From positions 11,263,969-11,327,968 of the forward strand of contig OX352762.1 of assembly GCA_947095585.1 (NCBI GenBank): a DNA stretch of 64,000 nt, in the 5' to 3' direction. This DNA is from Nephrocerus scutellatus. Taxonomy: Eukaryota; Arthropoda; Insecta; Diptera; Pipunculidae. The notes beneath the pieces were generated by a model that saw nothing but the letters and a program-made list of their open reading frames with translations, was not told the DNA's origin and made no database searches. Of the stretch, positions 25,201 through 31,958 are shown one piece after another. Position 1 is the first letter of the stretch, and every line of letters begins with the position of its first letter. Both the position numbers and the translations under genes were made by a program.

Positions 25201-26684
25201 TTAGGTTTTACTTGATAAGAAACCCCAAAACAAGAAATATCAGGCTGGCCAGAGGTAAAAAAAACCAAACCAACCAAACAGTACAAATTGTTTTCCAGTC
25301 CTGTTTTTGAAGAGTAAGCAAAATGCAAATAAGTGATTCTTTTATTTACCACACAATTTTCCATCAACTAAGAGAACTTTTGTTAGATCAACCATCTTAC
25401 AAATCTAAATTAATTATATGTTTTGCTTTCAGTTCATCCTGTTTTTCAATTGGGTGGAATACAAGCCAGCTTCGTACGGCCATTATGTCTATCCCTTGTG
25501 GGCGGATGCTGTCGGCTGGATTATTGGCCTTCTGCCGGTCTGTGTAATATTTCTGACAGCTTTTCAAGAAATATTTAGGGCACCAAAGCATCTATCTCTC
25601 TGTGAGCGCATTCGTATTCTGACAAGCCCAACAGCCGAGTGGGGTCCTGCCGGGAGGCCATGCGTCAATTTAAATCCGGAACGATACCAAAGCAACAAAT
25701 ACGACAGTGTATCGAACACACATTCTCTGATCACGGGTATACCGTTGGATCCTCCGTCGTCATACGATGAAAATGGCTACCACGATGAGGTGCTGCAGCT
25801 CTGCGATCGAGTATCGATGACCCAGGCTAAAGATATCAGTGGAAGGAGTATACAAGAGCAGGCCACATCATCATCATCATCAGCAACAACGACAACAAGT
25901 GTTATCAGTAATAGCAAAGTAAGTACATTTATGGCGCAGGAAGTGAGTGTGTGTTAATACAATACTATTGTGCCTCTTGTGCACGGCTCAGGTGTACGAA
26001 TACACTCCTGTCGTTGTAGTGGCATCATCGGTCTCTTCTAGCGCAAAGCAGCCTGGTCCGAGCATACTAAAAAGTGCCAAATTAGGAAAAACGAGTAGCA
26101 CCTTTACCTCAACCGCTAAACAGAAGATAATACCCGAATGCAGTCCAAGCAAACAGCCGCTAATAGGTGCAGACCTTCAAAGCAACGACAGCGTCGGCTC
26201 AAGTCTAAACGAGACGACAATTTTACCAGCGAAAAAAACCACCAGAGCTTCTGCTAGCAAGCAGGTGTTGCCATTAAATGAAGAATCAATAATGACGACA
26301 TCCACGCCAGCGACTCCAGTAGCAGGTATGCAAACGGCTCTTATTGTTTCCGGTACACTAGGTAGTGGCAGGGAACGTGTTCTTACAACGTTTGGCGAAA
26401 AAACTCCATCTGCCGCGCCAAAGGCATCTACTGTAGCGTCGCCACGGATAGCCGCTGTGCTACCAAAACCAAGGGCAGCATTACCGCCTATGCCCGCGGC
26501 ACAGAAGCAATCTAATGCAGCGGACAATACCAAGCAAACTGGAGTGCCACAATCACTACCATCCACGGTGGTTGTCACTTCTGTTGCAACGACAACCAAG
26601 GAGTCGTCGTCAACAACAGCGTCGGCCGCAAACACTGCCAAAAAGAAGAACGCCACCAAAGATTCTACGACCACCAAAAAATAA
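9964..26684 (+). CDS. GlyT: SLC6 sodium/chloride-dependent glycine-type neurotransmitter transporter (10 exons, 5' end missing)
   Basis: Coding exons: 9964-10246, 13465-13743, 17414-17567, 17640-17907, 18028-18131, 20428-20665, 20757-20885, 20973-21182, 25433-25918, 25992-26684. All junctions are GT-AG and all reading phases agree, giving 947 residues plus an unseen N-terminal start. It should be a 12-TM plasma-membrane symporter taking up glycine with Na+ and Cl-. Evidence is the TM1 signature [13 protein letters not shown], the extracellular loop with cysteines and N-glycosylation sites, [14 protein letters not shown] in TM5, SPAWGGL in unwound TM6, LGLDSQF in TM8 and [14 protein letters not shown] before TM12. 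Loop and TM7-TM10 sequence resembles animal GLYT1/GLYT2 more than GABA or monoamine carriers. The C-terminal tail of about 350 residues rich in Ser, Thr, Ala and Lys is unusually long. The symbol is by family resemblance; the paralogue NTL is the main alternative. Confidence 0.88.
10247..10590. other. Transporter intron 1, first part
   Basis: No repeat or exon recognised before the LINE fragments begin at about 10600. Confidence 0.5.
10605..10710 (+). mobile_element. 5' fragment of Jockey-like LINE family J
   Basis: Matches 53930-54005: ggttaaa-aagcg-taagttgtgtt, then ttatgtgt, then ttcagagtggatctcagcaacata. This is the 5' leader and the first codons of the family J open reading frame. It is truncated at once by the next LINE fragment. 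Confidence 0.65.
10720..10995 (+). mobile_element. LINE family L endonuclease fragment
   Basis: Reads [18 protein letters not shown], then [18 protein letters not shown] and [20 protein letters not shown], which is the middle of an apurinic-type LINE endonuclease. The first bases match 14713-14760 in the second copy of the family. The 3' part of the same family lies at 11930-12730, so this may be one copy split by the transposase fragment between them. Confidence 0.7.
11000..11526 (-). mobile_element. DDE transposase pseudogene (IS630/Tc1-mariner superfamily)
   Basis: The minus-strand translation from 11524 downwards contains [20 protein letters not shown] (the first D replaced by E in the usual T-D-E motif), [32 protein letters not shown] and, after a frame break, [20 protein letters not shown] and [11 protein letters not shown]. 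These are the core blocks of DDE_3-type transposases common in insect genomes. N- and C-termini and inverted repeats are missing, so it is a fragment. It sits in a transporter intron in antisense orientation. Confidence 0.75.
11520..11845. repeat. Dispersed repeat family D, copy D1
   Basis: Shares with 23107-23513 a left end (catagacgaaagtgactg), a middle (gttatttactac, tcagcgaacac, cgtgaaaaatagcg) and a right end (tccactttccttgctcgtt). The right half is also shared with 55337-55650. The ends are roughly inverted (gaaagtg against cactttc). The element is non-coding and looks like a small non-autonomous DNA transposon. Confidence 0.65.
11930..12735 (+). mobile_element. LINE family L, 3' part of reverse transcriptase, with internal minisatellite
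   Basis: Matches 16510-16715 of the other family L copy ([32 protein letters not shown]). It continues with [20 protein letters not shown] and [17 protein letters not shown]. After the 9-bp array at 12361-12531 the coding sequence resumes as [19 protein letters not shown], a normal LINE C-terminal block. The array therefore lies inside the former coding region. Confidence 0.75.
12361..12531. repeat. 9-bp minisatellite that switches strand polarity
   Basis: Units of 9 bp such as ccagtacac run to about 12400. Units of the reverse-complement type (tgagtgtac, tgggtgtac) run from about 12400 to 12468. The first orientation then returns to 12531. The alternating polarity lets neighbouring blocks fold into hairpins. 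Confidence 0.85.
12736..13464. other. Transporter intron 1, last part
   Basis: AT-rich, no recognised repeat. It ends with a pyrimidine tract and acceptor (ttctctacccacag). Confidence 0.5.
13465..13743 (+). CDS. GlyT: Transporter exon b: end of TM1, TM2, TM3 and start of extracellular loop 2
   Basis: Encodes [20 protein letters not shown] and [18 protein letters not shown], the conserved TM2 Q-Y/G-P-V block. [17 protein letters not shown] in TM3 carries the tyrosine pair found at the SLC6 substrate site. LPWQNC starts the cysteine-bearing loop 2. Starts in phase 1 and ends at GTAAGT in phase 1. Confidence 0.92.
13744..14250. other. Transporter intron 2, first part
   Basis: No exon or repeat family recognised. 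Confidence 0.45.
14255..16765 (+). mobile_element. LINE family L copy with endonuclease and reverse transcriptase, decayed
   Basis: Endonuclease start at about 14550-14730 ([33 protein letters not shown]). An internal deletion then joins directly to [10 protein letters not shown] long open stretch at 14789-15508 covers the endonuclease end ([17 protein letters not shown]) and linker ([20 protein letters not shown]). Reverse transcriptase fragments fill 15580-16260. The active-site block at 16340-16390 reads [17 protein letters not shown], with the catalytic Y-A-D-D. The 3' part stops after YKTMVVP at about 16720. It lies sense to the transporter, in intron 2. Confidence 0.8.
16880..17335 (-). 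repeat. Dispersed repeat family B, copy B3
   Basis: Closest to copy B2: aacaaccca, tcatgtaaattctca, caatcgtaaagcag, cagcgcaccag, gtcattatagtatgg, gatgccgctatatgg and ggcccgatcactaccaaat, in the same order. Non-coding. It sits just before the transporter exon at 17414. Confidence 0.7.
17414..17567 (+). CDS. GlyT: Transporter exon c: extracellular loop 2
   Basis: Encodes the second loop cysteine, then polar sequence with N-x-S/T sites (NGTF, NSSY, NITE), ending PPAEEYFT before TM4. The conserved loop-2 disulfide and N-glycans are family features. Donor is GTAAGG. Confidence 0.88.
17640..17907 (+). CDS. GlyT: Transporter exon d: TM4 and TM5
   Basis: Encodes [60 protein letters not shown] and [19 protein letters not shown]. 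The [10 protein letters not shown] block is diagnostic for SLC6. The 72-bp intron before it is a typical small insect intron. Donor GTACGT, phase 0. Confidence 0.92.
18028..18131 (+). CDS. GlyT: Transporter exon e: TM6
   Basis: Encodes [20 protein letters not shown] and [16 protein letters not shown] in V-Q-I-F-F is a family Cl- ligand. The S-P-A-W-G-G-L unwound segment matches glycine transporters, which have a small residue pattern there (S-x-A-W-G-G-L). Confidence 0.92.
18200..19500 (+). mobile_element. LINE fragment with RNase H remnant (R1/I/LOA-like)
   Basis: Fragments read [20 protein letters not shown] and [13 protein letters not shown] (end of reverse transcriptase and thumb), [20 protein letters not shown], then [17 protein letters not shown], the D-S-Q-A-A-L core of LINE RNase H. 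Near 19420 it reads CQEEEETI and [16 protein letters not shown], the Cys-rich 3' end. Many stops. It lies in the intron between TM6 and TM7 exons. The RNase H domain separates it from the other LINE families in the window. Confidence 0.7.
19641..19920 (+). mobile_element. tRNA-derived SINE, copy S1
   Basis: The head resembles a tRNA gene: TGGCTCAGTGG fits the RNA polymerase III A box. The B box region (ggttcccagttaggaatccc) is disrupted by extra bases. The body (caccaaagtatttttcacgg, tcccacctctcgcgaaag, cgtccgagagtaataac, ccgttcggatccggcattaa, catttgtgtgcaaaaatat) is shared with four other copies on the minus strand. The end is ctgtcgcgct followed by TATTATTA. Confidence 0.85.
19963..20330. 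repeat. Minisatellite, unit about 96 bp, G/T-rich
   Basis: Three and a half diverged units, each reading ttttctggctgataattttt, gggtttggttttttctgacc, gataaagt and then ggttttggtttcctgat. The plus strand is strongly T/G-biased with repeated GGTTTTGG. It lies in the intron 100 bp before the TM7 exon. A related A/C-rich stretch on the opposite strand is at 24600-24790. Confidence 0.75.
20428..20665 (+). CDS. GlyT: Transporter exon f: TM7, loop 4 and first half of TM8
   Basis: Encodes [60 protein letters not shown] and [12 protein letters not shown] in A-T-S (TM7) and S in L-D-S-Q (TM8) are the family Cl-/Na+ ligands. Vertebrate glycine transporters have G-T-Q instead of D-S-Q at TM8. Donor GTAAGT, phase 0. 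Confidence 0.92.
20757..20885 (+). CDS. GlyT: Transporter exon g: TM8 end and TM9
   Basis: Encodes [20 protein letters not shown] then [20 protein letters not shown]. Acceptor cttttatag, donor GTAAGT, phase 0 at both ends. Confidence 0.9.
20973..21182 (+). CDS. GlyT: Transporter exon h: TM10 and start of TM11
   Basis: Encodes [40 protein letters not shown] and [18 protein letters not shown]. The Y-G-x-x-x-F-x-x-D-I block is typical of SLC6. The 87-bp intron before it has acceptor ccgcag. Donor GTAAGT, phase 0. Confidence 0.9.
21183..21700. other. Transporter intron 8, first part
   Basis: This 4.25-kb intron is the largest of the gene. The first 500 bp show no recognised repeat. Confidence 0.45.
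21700..22330 (-). mobile_element. Jockey-type LINE reverse transcriptase fragment, minus strand
   Basis: Reverse translation gives [20 protein letters not shown] at the upstream side, then [17 protein letters not shown], then [20 protein letters not shown] and [14 protein letters not shown]. The Y-R-P-I-S-L-L-P block is a hallmark of Jockey-clade reverse transcriptases. Stops interrupt it. Antisense to the transporter. Confidence 0.65.
22480..22745. repeat. Dispersed repeat shared with 41965-42110
   Basis: Contains tttttaaccaccttccacgc and gacctagagg twice in tandem (around 22610 and 22690), and gcgtgtgatg. A related stretch upstream of shu reads tttttaaccacctttcgcat and gacatagaggg. No coding capacity. 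Confidence 0.5.
22780..24360 (+). mobile_element. Jockey-like LINE family J, copy J1, interrupted by family D element
   Basis: Endonuclease end (from ctctgattcaatctc, about 22850) and linker through YRPI-region start at 24300. Blocks match J4 at 54300-55340: the D-F-N-V-H region, [17 protein letters not shown], PDIAN-like, then after the insert at 23107-23513 the [18 protein letters not shown] block, the SKTHFWSFVK-like block ([19 protein letters not shown]) and [21 protein letters not shown]. Many stops and shifts. Sense in transporter intron 8. Confidence 0.75.
23107..23513. repeat. Dispersed repeat family D, copy D2, inserted into LINE J1
   Basis: The LINE sequence stops at ...ggcaatgtattt and resumes at ...tatatcgcatctagg. 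The uninterrupted J4 copy reads straight through (gtcaatatattatcgcctctagg). The insert carries the family D ends and an internal doubled segment (tgcttctctctcgatttagc occurs at about 23280 and 23382). Confidence 0.75.
24400..25432. other. Transporter intron 8, last part
   Basis: Contains an A/C-rich stretch at 24600-24790 with repeated aaaaccaaa, which is the opposite-strand likeness of the G/T minisatellite at 19963-20330. Otherwise nothing recognised. Ends at acceptor tttgctttcag. Confidence 0.45.
25433..25918 (+). CDS. GlyT: Transporter exon i: TM11, TM12 and start of cytoplasmic C-tail
   Basis: Encodes [40 protein letters not shown], then the tail ([20 protein letters not shown]). W-G-P is the usual motif after TM12 in this family. 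Ser-rich sequence follows with a run of serine codons near 25870. Donor GTAAGT, phase 0; a 73-bp intron follows. Confidence 0.9.
25992..26684 (+). CDS. GlyT: Transporter exon j: long low-complexity C-terminal tail and stop
   Basis: Begins [16 protein letters not shown] and ends STTTKK with TAA at 26682-26684. Composition is dominated by S, T, A, P and K, with no recognisable domain. The open frame of 231 codons, the fitting splice phase and the codon use support it as real coding sequence. An AATAAA overlaps the stop codon, so it is unlikely to be the poly(A) signal used for this exon. Confidence 0.85.
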   Translation: MYEYTPVVVVASSVSSSAKQPGPSILKSAKLGKTSSTFTSTAKQKIIPECSPSKQPLIGADLQSNDSVGSSLNETTILPAKKTTRASASKQVLPLNEESIMTTSTPATPVAGMQTALIVSGTLGSGRERVLTTFGEKTPSAAPKASTVASPRIAAVLPKPRAALPPMPAAQKQSNAADNTKQTGVPQSLPSTVVVTSVATTTKESSSTTASAANTAKKKNATKDSTTTKK

Positions 26685-27195
26685 ACGCTTAAAATACGCT
26701 CAGTTTAATATGAGATACCTTATGAAAGCATTCTCTGTATGTCCGTTATTTTGTTGCAAGCATATTCGAAACTGTACATAAAAAAAACTATTAGTTACGT
26801 TTATTATACGATAAAGCAAGTAATAAGATCTTAACTAACGCGACTAAGGTTCGTTTTTAAAAACACATCAAAAGTTCAACTCAGTGTTGATTTTGTAAAA
26901 CGAAAATACGAGTAGTTATTAGTTATTTTTTGAGATTTAGGTTATCAGTATATGGAGATAAAAAAGAAGGACAAGGACGAAGGAAGTAAGTGTCTGTGTT
27001 AAAATTTTGAAACATTATTTATTCCTTCAGTTGTATTAAGACAAAAACTATAAAAATATTTAAAGGACACAATTTTATTGATGATTTTTATAAATGTTCA
27101 TAATTTAAATCATGTATGTGAACAATGTTGAGGCTAAAATGAATGCGTGAGATGTATTTTTAAATTTACGATACGCTTAACTGTAAAATAAGACA
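26685..27195 (+). other. Probable 3' UTR and downstream flank of the transporter
   Basis: AT-rich sequence after the stop codon with candidate cleavage signals such as gataaa near 26810. The exact 3' end cannot be fixed from sequence alone. Confidence 0.45.
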
Positions 27196-27199
27196 GTAA

Positions 27200-27835
27200 A
27201 GCGAGCGAGCTTCTCAACTCGCCATATGGATAGTTGTAATTCAGTCTAAGCACTGAATTATCTTAAAAGCCCAATAGTAACCATTCAATTCACAAAATAT
27301 AGTATATAAAAGTAATAATAGTAATAGCTCCGTTAAATGAAGGTCTTTCATTCATAATCGATAGGCCATTCAGTCATTTCAGCAATTCCTAAAAATAGAC
27401 TGAAAAAAACACATTTTACTTTGCAAACGTTCAGGCTTAAAAAATCGATAGCGATGCGTAGATTGAGTATTTTTTTCAGTTTTCTCAGGGGTAGTAACCC
27501 GAATGAATGCAAAAATTACGCCATCGCAGGCCGAGCGCTAAACAATTGTTTTAAAATAACTGACTGGTAAACGTCGAGATATACGACCCGGCAAACGAAC
27601 GTACAAATGTACACACGTTCGCTGAAACATTGAGTAGAGTAGATTGAGTATTTTTTTCAGTTTTCTCCCGAATGAATGAAAAAATTACGCCATCGCAGGC
27701 CGAGCGCTAAACAATTGTTTTAAAATAAGTCCCATCAAATTTTGACTGGTAAACGTCGAGATATACGACACGGCAAACAAACGTACAAATGTACACACGT
27801 TCGCTGAAAAAAATTTCATGTCCTCTGAATATAAG
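27200..27835. repeat. Dispersed repeat family C, copy C1, with internal tandem duplication
   Basis: Matches 49855-51005 block by block: ctcaactcgccatatggata, ttgtaattcagtcta, caatagtaacca, ggtctttcattcata, acattttactttgcaaacg, atagcgatgcgtagattg, aaaaattacgccatc, acgtacaaatgtacacacg. A segment of about 175 bp (27459-27638) is repeated at 27639-27810, which C2 has only once. No coding capacity. Confidence 0.75.
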
Positions 27836-28430
27836 CTTCACTCTTCGGGCAATTAATTTTATTCGATTTCGATAATTTAAATCTGTTGGTTATATGTTTT
27901 CACATCAAACTTTTAGTAGCGGCCGGAGCGCACTGGCGGCCAACTTTTTCCCAACTTGATTTACTATTATCGTCACTGCATATAAGAAATATATTACCTA
28001 ACGTAAAAAATATATACTAAAACCTAGACAGAAAACATATGCATGAATTAAATCACGTAAATCGGATACGTGATTCTCGAGCTAAACGCTCATAAACAGA
28101 CATATAGACAGAGATAGAGCCAGTGACGTTGTGTTATATATTGGATAAGATGAGCAGGGGTCGAATTACGACATCAGTTAATGAGTGAATGAATTCCATA
28201 AGTTAACGAGTGATCGAGTATTTTCATTGGGATGATCACTCATCGTCACTGGTTCACGTAAGCGATCTTACCAAATCAACATAATTCAGTCACGTGTTGT
28301 TCAGTCACGTATGTGTTAATTCGACCCCAGGTTTTGGTCATATTTTGGAAGTGGTCATAGGGTCACCATGCAAAAAATTCTTCTATACTTCTTTAGTGTG
28401 ATTATAAGAATATTAATAACAATATATTTG
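27836..28430. other. Intergenic stretch, nothing recognised
   Basis: No exon or shared repeat found. Confidence 0.4.
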
Positions 28431-28690
28431 GCGCGACAGACCATTGCGGTCCAAGGCCTATCTCCTCGCAACCATTTGTGTTGAGCATGTATATTTTTAC
28501 ACTAAAATGGAGGGGACCTATAATTTAATGCCGGATCCGAACGGCGAATTGAGACGAGTTATTACTCTCGGACGTTTGTCAGACTTTCGCGAGAGTTGGG
28601 ACACCGTGAAAAATACTTTTGGTGTTACTGGGACTCGAACCACGAACCTCCTGCAGAGAAACCATGCTCTTATCCACTGAGCCACGGCAC
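28431..28690 (-). mobile_element. tRNA-derived SINE, copy S2 (best preserved head)
   Basis: On the minus strand from 28690: GCCGTGGCTCAGTGGATAAG contains the A box (TGGCTCAGTGG), and GGTTCGAGTCCC at 28642-28631 is an excellent B box (GGTTCGANTCC). The spacing of about 35 bp suits a tRNA head. The body is as in S1, and the end is GGTCTGTCGCGCC followed by an AT-rich tail. No full cloverleaf of a working tRNA was built. Confidence 0.88.
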
Positions 28691-28904
28691 TCACATAAAG
28701 GTTAATATGCATGCTTAAAATCCATACGAATAGAATGATAAGAGGAGTAAAGGTAGCTAGTAAATACGAGTGATGAAATTTTATCGCACGACACAATATG
28801 TAACATAGGACAATGGTTGAAATCACTGTTTGATAAAATGTAACAACTGGATAATTGAGAATACTCTATAATATAAAATTTAGAAATATGTACATAGTAG
28901 ACTA

Positions 28905-29590
28905 TTGGACTCCATAAGACCCTCAAAGACTCCTGTAAAAACCCCCAATACAACCTCAAAACAATTCCCAAGCACCACCAAAAGACCCTCAAAAAACTCC
29001 AAAAAGACCCCCGATAAGCTCCCAAAATACCCACAAAACACTCCCTAAAGACCCTCAACCACCCAAAAGACCCTTTAAAGACTAAAAGAGACTCCTAAAA
29101 GACCACCAAAAAACCCCTAAAATATCTCCAAATCCAAATACGTCCAAAGAAGCCCCCCAATAACCACTAGAATGTCCCACCAAAGTAGATATAAAGACCC
29201 CTAAAAAGACTCTCAAAAGACCCTCAAAAGACTCCCAGAGTACCACTTGAGGAACCACAGAAGACTACCATAAAACCCCAAAAAGACACTCGAAAGATCC
29301 CCAAAATACTCTCGAAACACTCCATAAAGACCCTCAAAATACCACACAAAAGACCACCCAAAAGACCTTCTAAAGACCTAAAGAGGTTTCTAAGCGACCA
29401 CCAAAAACTCCAAAGCAGCATCCCAAATACCACCAAAATGTCAACAAAATATCACCAAAGACGCTCTAAAGACCCCTAAAAAGACTCTCAAAAGACCCTC
29501 AAAAGACTCCCAGAGTACCACCAAAGGACCCCCAAAAGACTACCATAAGACCCCAAAAAGACGCTCGAAAGATCACAACTACCAAAATAC
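28905..29590. repeat. A/C-rich minisatellite (CTCAAAAGACTCC-type units)
   Basis: Long array of degenerate 12-15-bp units such as ccctcaaaagactcc and ccaaaaagacc, nearly devoid of G and T pairs on the plus strand. Longer blocks repeat as well: about 29190-29240 and 29470-29520 share the same run of units, suggesting a higher-order duplication of about 290 bp. Minus-strand frames give Trp/Phe-rich peptides that are by-products of the repeat. Confidence 0.8.
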
Positions 29591-29599
29591 CTTTAAAAG

Positions 29600-30190
29600 A
29601 CTACCTCTATCATGTCCACAGTCTGGGCCTTCTACGAGTGAACTTTTTCACTTCACTTCTACACGATGTCTAGAAAAATCACCATCGAGAATCGACGAAT
29701 GATTTTCAAAGTAAATTGGGATAATTTGGTAGCGTTGTTCAAGTGTGAGTCTACTCAGGATGATTTGCCAGAGTGTATACCTCTAATAAACGCCAACAGT
29801 AAGCGCAGTATGATAGCTCGTTTGACAGTTACCCCTTCATTAAGTTCTATCTAGCATCCATTACTTAGGAGATTGCTATCTGCTACATTAGAATATGATG
29901 ACATTGATTGAGTATTTGCAAGTTAATTTTCTTCATATAAATGTATCAAATCTTCTCGCGTTTCAGCCACACCTCTCCAATGCTGTTTTGTTATGAAAAT
30001 ATCCTGGCCTCCCGAAAGAAATCTCTCCGCCGGTCCCGATTTCAAGTCAATCTGTTTTGCTGTCATGTCCAATACGTATCCTTCTGAGATTTATTCTCTT
30101 CACAAGGTCGATATCGCGGTAACGCTTGTAGATCTCATTATCACAGGATATCCGGAAACGTCATTCTTCACATTAATAATAATTATATTC
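29600..30190. other. Intergenic stretch, nothing recognised
   Basis: No exon, RNA gene or shared repeat supported. Confidence 0.4.
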
Positions 30191-30468
30191 GGCGCGACAG
30201 ACCATTGCGGTCCAAGGCGTAGCTTCTCGCGACCATTTGTGTTGCGCATGTATATTTTTGGACACAAACGGAAGGGACCTACAATTTAAGGCCGAACCGA
30301 ACCGATCGAATTGAGAAGCTTTTCGTGACAAGTTATAACTCTCGGAACGTTTGTCACCCATTCGCGAGAGGTGGGACACCGTGAAAAATACTTTTGGTGT
30401 TACTGGGATTCGAACCACGAACCTTCTGCTCAATAGCCAGGTGCATTTCCACTGAGCCACGCGCCCAC
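30191..30468 (-). mobile_element. tRNA-derived SINE, copy S3
   Basis: Same body and 3' end as S2 (ggcgcgacagaccattgcgg at the left edge). The head is on the right (cactgagccacgcgccc) and the B box appears as gggattcgaacc at 30409-30420. The tail on the left is TTATTATTA-like. Confidence 0.87.
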
Positions 30469-30480
30469 TCATTCTTCACA

Positions 30481-30990
30481 TTACTTACTTACTTACTTAT
30501 GTCATATATCCCCTTGTGGGTCCTAGGGCTTCTTCTACGCCTACGCGCCATCGCGTGCGGTTCCTGGCAATGAGCTTCAACTCTTTCCAACTCTTCCCCA
30601 ATTGCCGTGACTCCTTAGCAACTGTTCTGCGGCATGTAGTTCTCGGACGACCCGTTCTTCTACCATCCTGAGATAACGGGTTCCATTGCATTGCGTAGTT
30701 TGCTATGGAACTGTCGCCTTTTTGGAGTGTATGACCAATCCACTGCCACTTCCGTCGTTGGATGGTTGTGTCTATTGGTTCCTGACCCGTTCTCTGGTAA
30801 AGATGTTCGTTAGAGATACGGTTAGGCCAGAAAACCCTTAAGATGTTCCGTAGGCACCTATTTAGTAGCGGTCACCTTCCAAGTGCTGCACCCATACAAC
30901 AGCACAGGAGACCAAAAATTCTCCGTACGACTTTCCTCTGACTTGTGTTCAAAATAAGGCAAACCCGTTGATTGTAAAGTAGGCCGCCAG
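30481..30990 (-). mobile_element. RTE-like LINE 3' end with (ACTT)n tail, inverted copy of 4300-4843
   Basis: The left edge is acttacttacttactta, the complement of the TAAG tail. Minus-strand translation gives GRRTGRPRTTCRRTVAKESR and KELKLIARNRTRWRVGVEEA, almost the same as the copy at 4640-4829. The upstream part is broken. It lies 13 bp from SINE S3. Confidence 0.85.
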
Positions 30991-31958
30991 TCATCTAGAA
31001 TTTTGTTTAATTAAAATTGAATGCACATCAAATATTTTATGGGGCCGTTGGATTTTATCTGTATGTTTCTTTATTACTATATAAAACCTTACTGAACTTT
31101 TTTCGTTCAGTATTTCCTTACAGTGGTCCCTTAACCCTCTTTGACACCATTATTAGATGTTACAAGTACGCCTTGTTTGTATATTATGTCCATTGCGTAG
31201 TTGAGGCTTACTCTAGATAGCTTCCTTGTTTTACTTTTTGGAATTTTTAGCAGCATCAAAGCTTCATCGCCTTTAAACATTGTTCACAGGATTTAGTTTT
31301 AAAACTTTAAATCGTTAAATTGTTATTAGTCTGAATATGCAATTTCAAAGTTAACTTAGATTTAGAATAACGACTTAACGAAAAAATTACGCATAAACAA
31401 AGTATTTTATATTGAACATTAATATATTTTTTTATTTTATACAAGAAAAAGGCGTACGAGTAGATGTAGCAATTTTACAGGAATGGGTAATAAAGAAGAA
31501 ATATATTCCATTCGTACTCTTATATGTGTAGCACCTACTGTACTTGATAGTAGATAAGGAAATGAATTTATATTTTATTGTACTGTATTTGCTGTATAAA
31601 TGTGAATTAGTGTATTGGAGAGAATTTTTCAAAGATACCTGAAAAGCTGGATAACAATTTAGAATTAAGCATACAACTATTACCCAAATGCTTCCTAACT
31701 ATAGATCTTAATTTATCATATGACTTGTTCGTACCTTAATTCAATTATTATCCATAAACCAATTAAAAAAATTATTTATATTATTTTTTACCTTTATGAT
31801 GGTAATATAAGAAGAAAAAATTACAAATTATATAAACGAGAGAACTAAGTACCTATACATAGAAAGTGTTGTTAAATTTTCATTTATTATTGTTAAATAA
31901 GTAAGAGATATAAATAAAACCAAATTTACATATATAAACCATACCTAATTACCACATA
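30991..31958. other. AT-rich intergenic stretch, nothing recognised
   Basis: No exon or repeat family supported. Confidence 0.4.

Noticed and set aside
26177..26677. A 166-codon minus-strand frame opposite the transporter tail
   Set aside because: It is the mirror of the Ser/Thr/Ala-rich coding exon j; the plus-strand frame has fitting splice phase and stop.
28518..28826. Open frames with the peptide VAQWIRAWFLCRRFVVRVPV, recurring near 30300, 50700 and 63100
   Set aside because: These are read-through of the tRNA-derived SINE and repeat because the SINE repeats, not because they are a protein family.
28702..29436. Trp/Phe/Gly-rich open frames on the minus strand that look like membrane proteins
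   Set aside because: They arise from the A/C-rich minisatellite; the peptide repeats follow the DNA repeat and there is no start or splice context.
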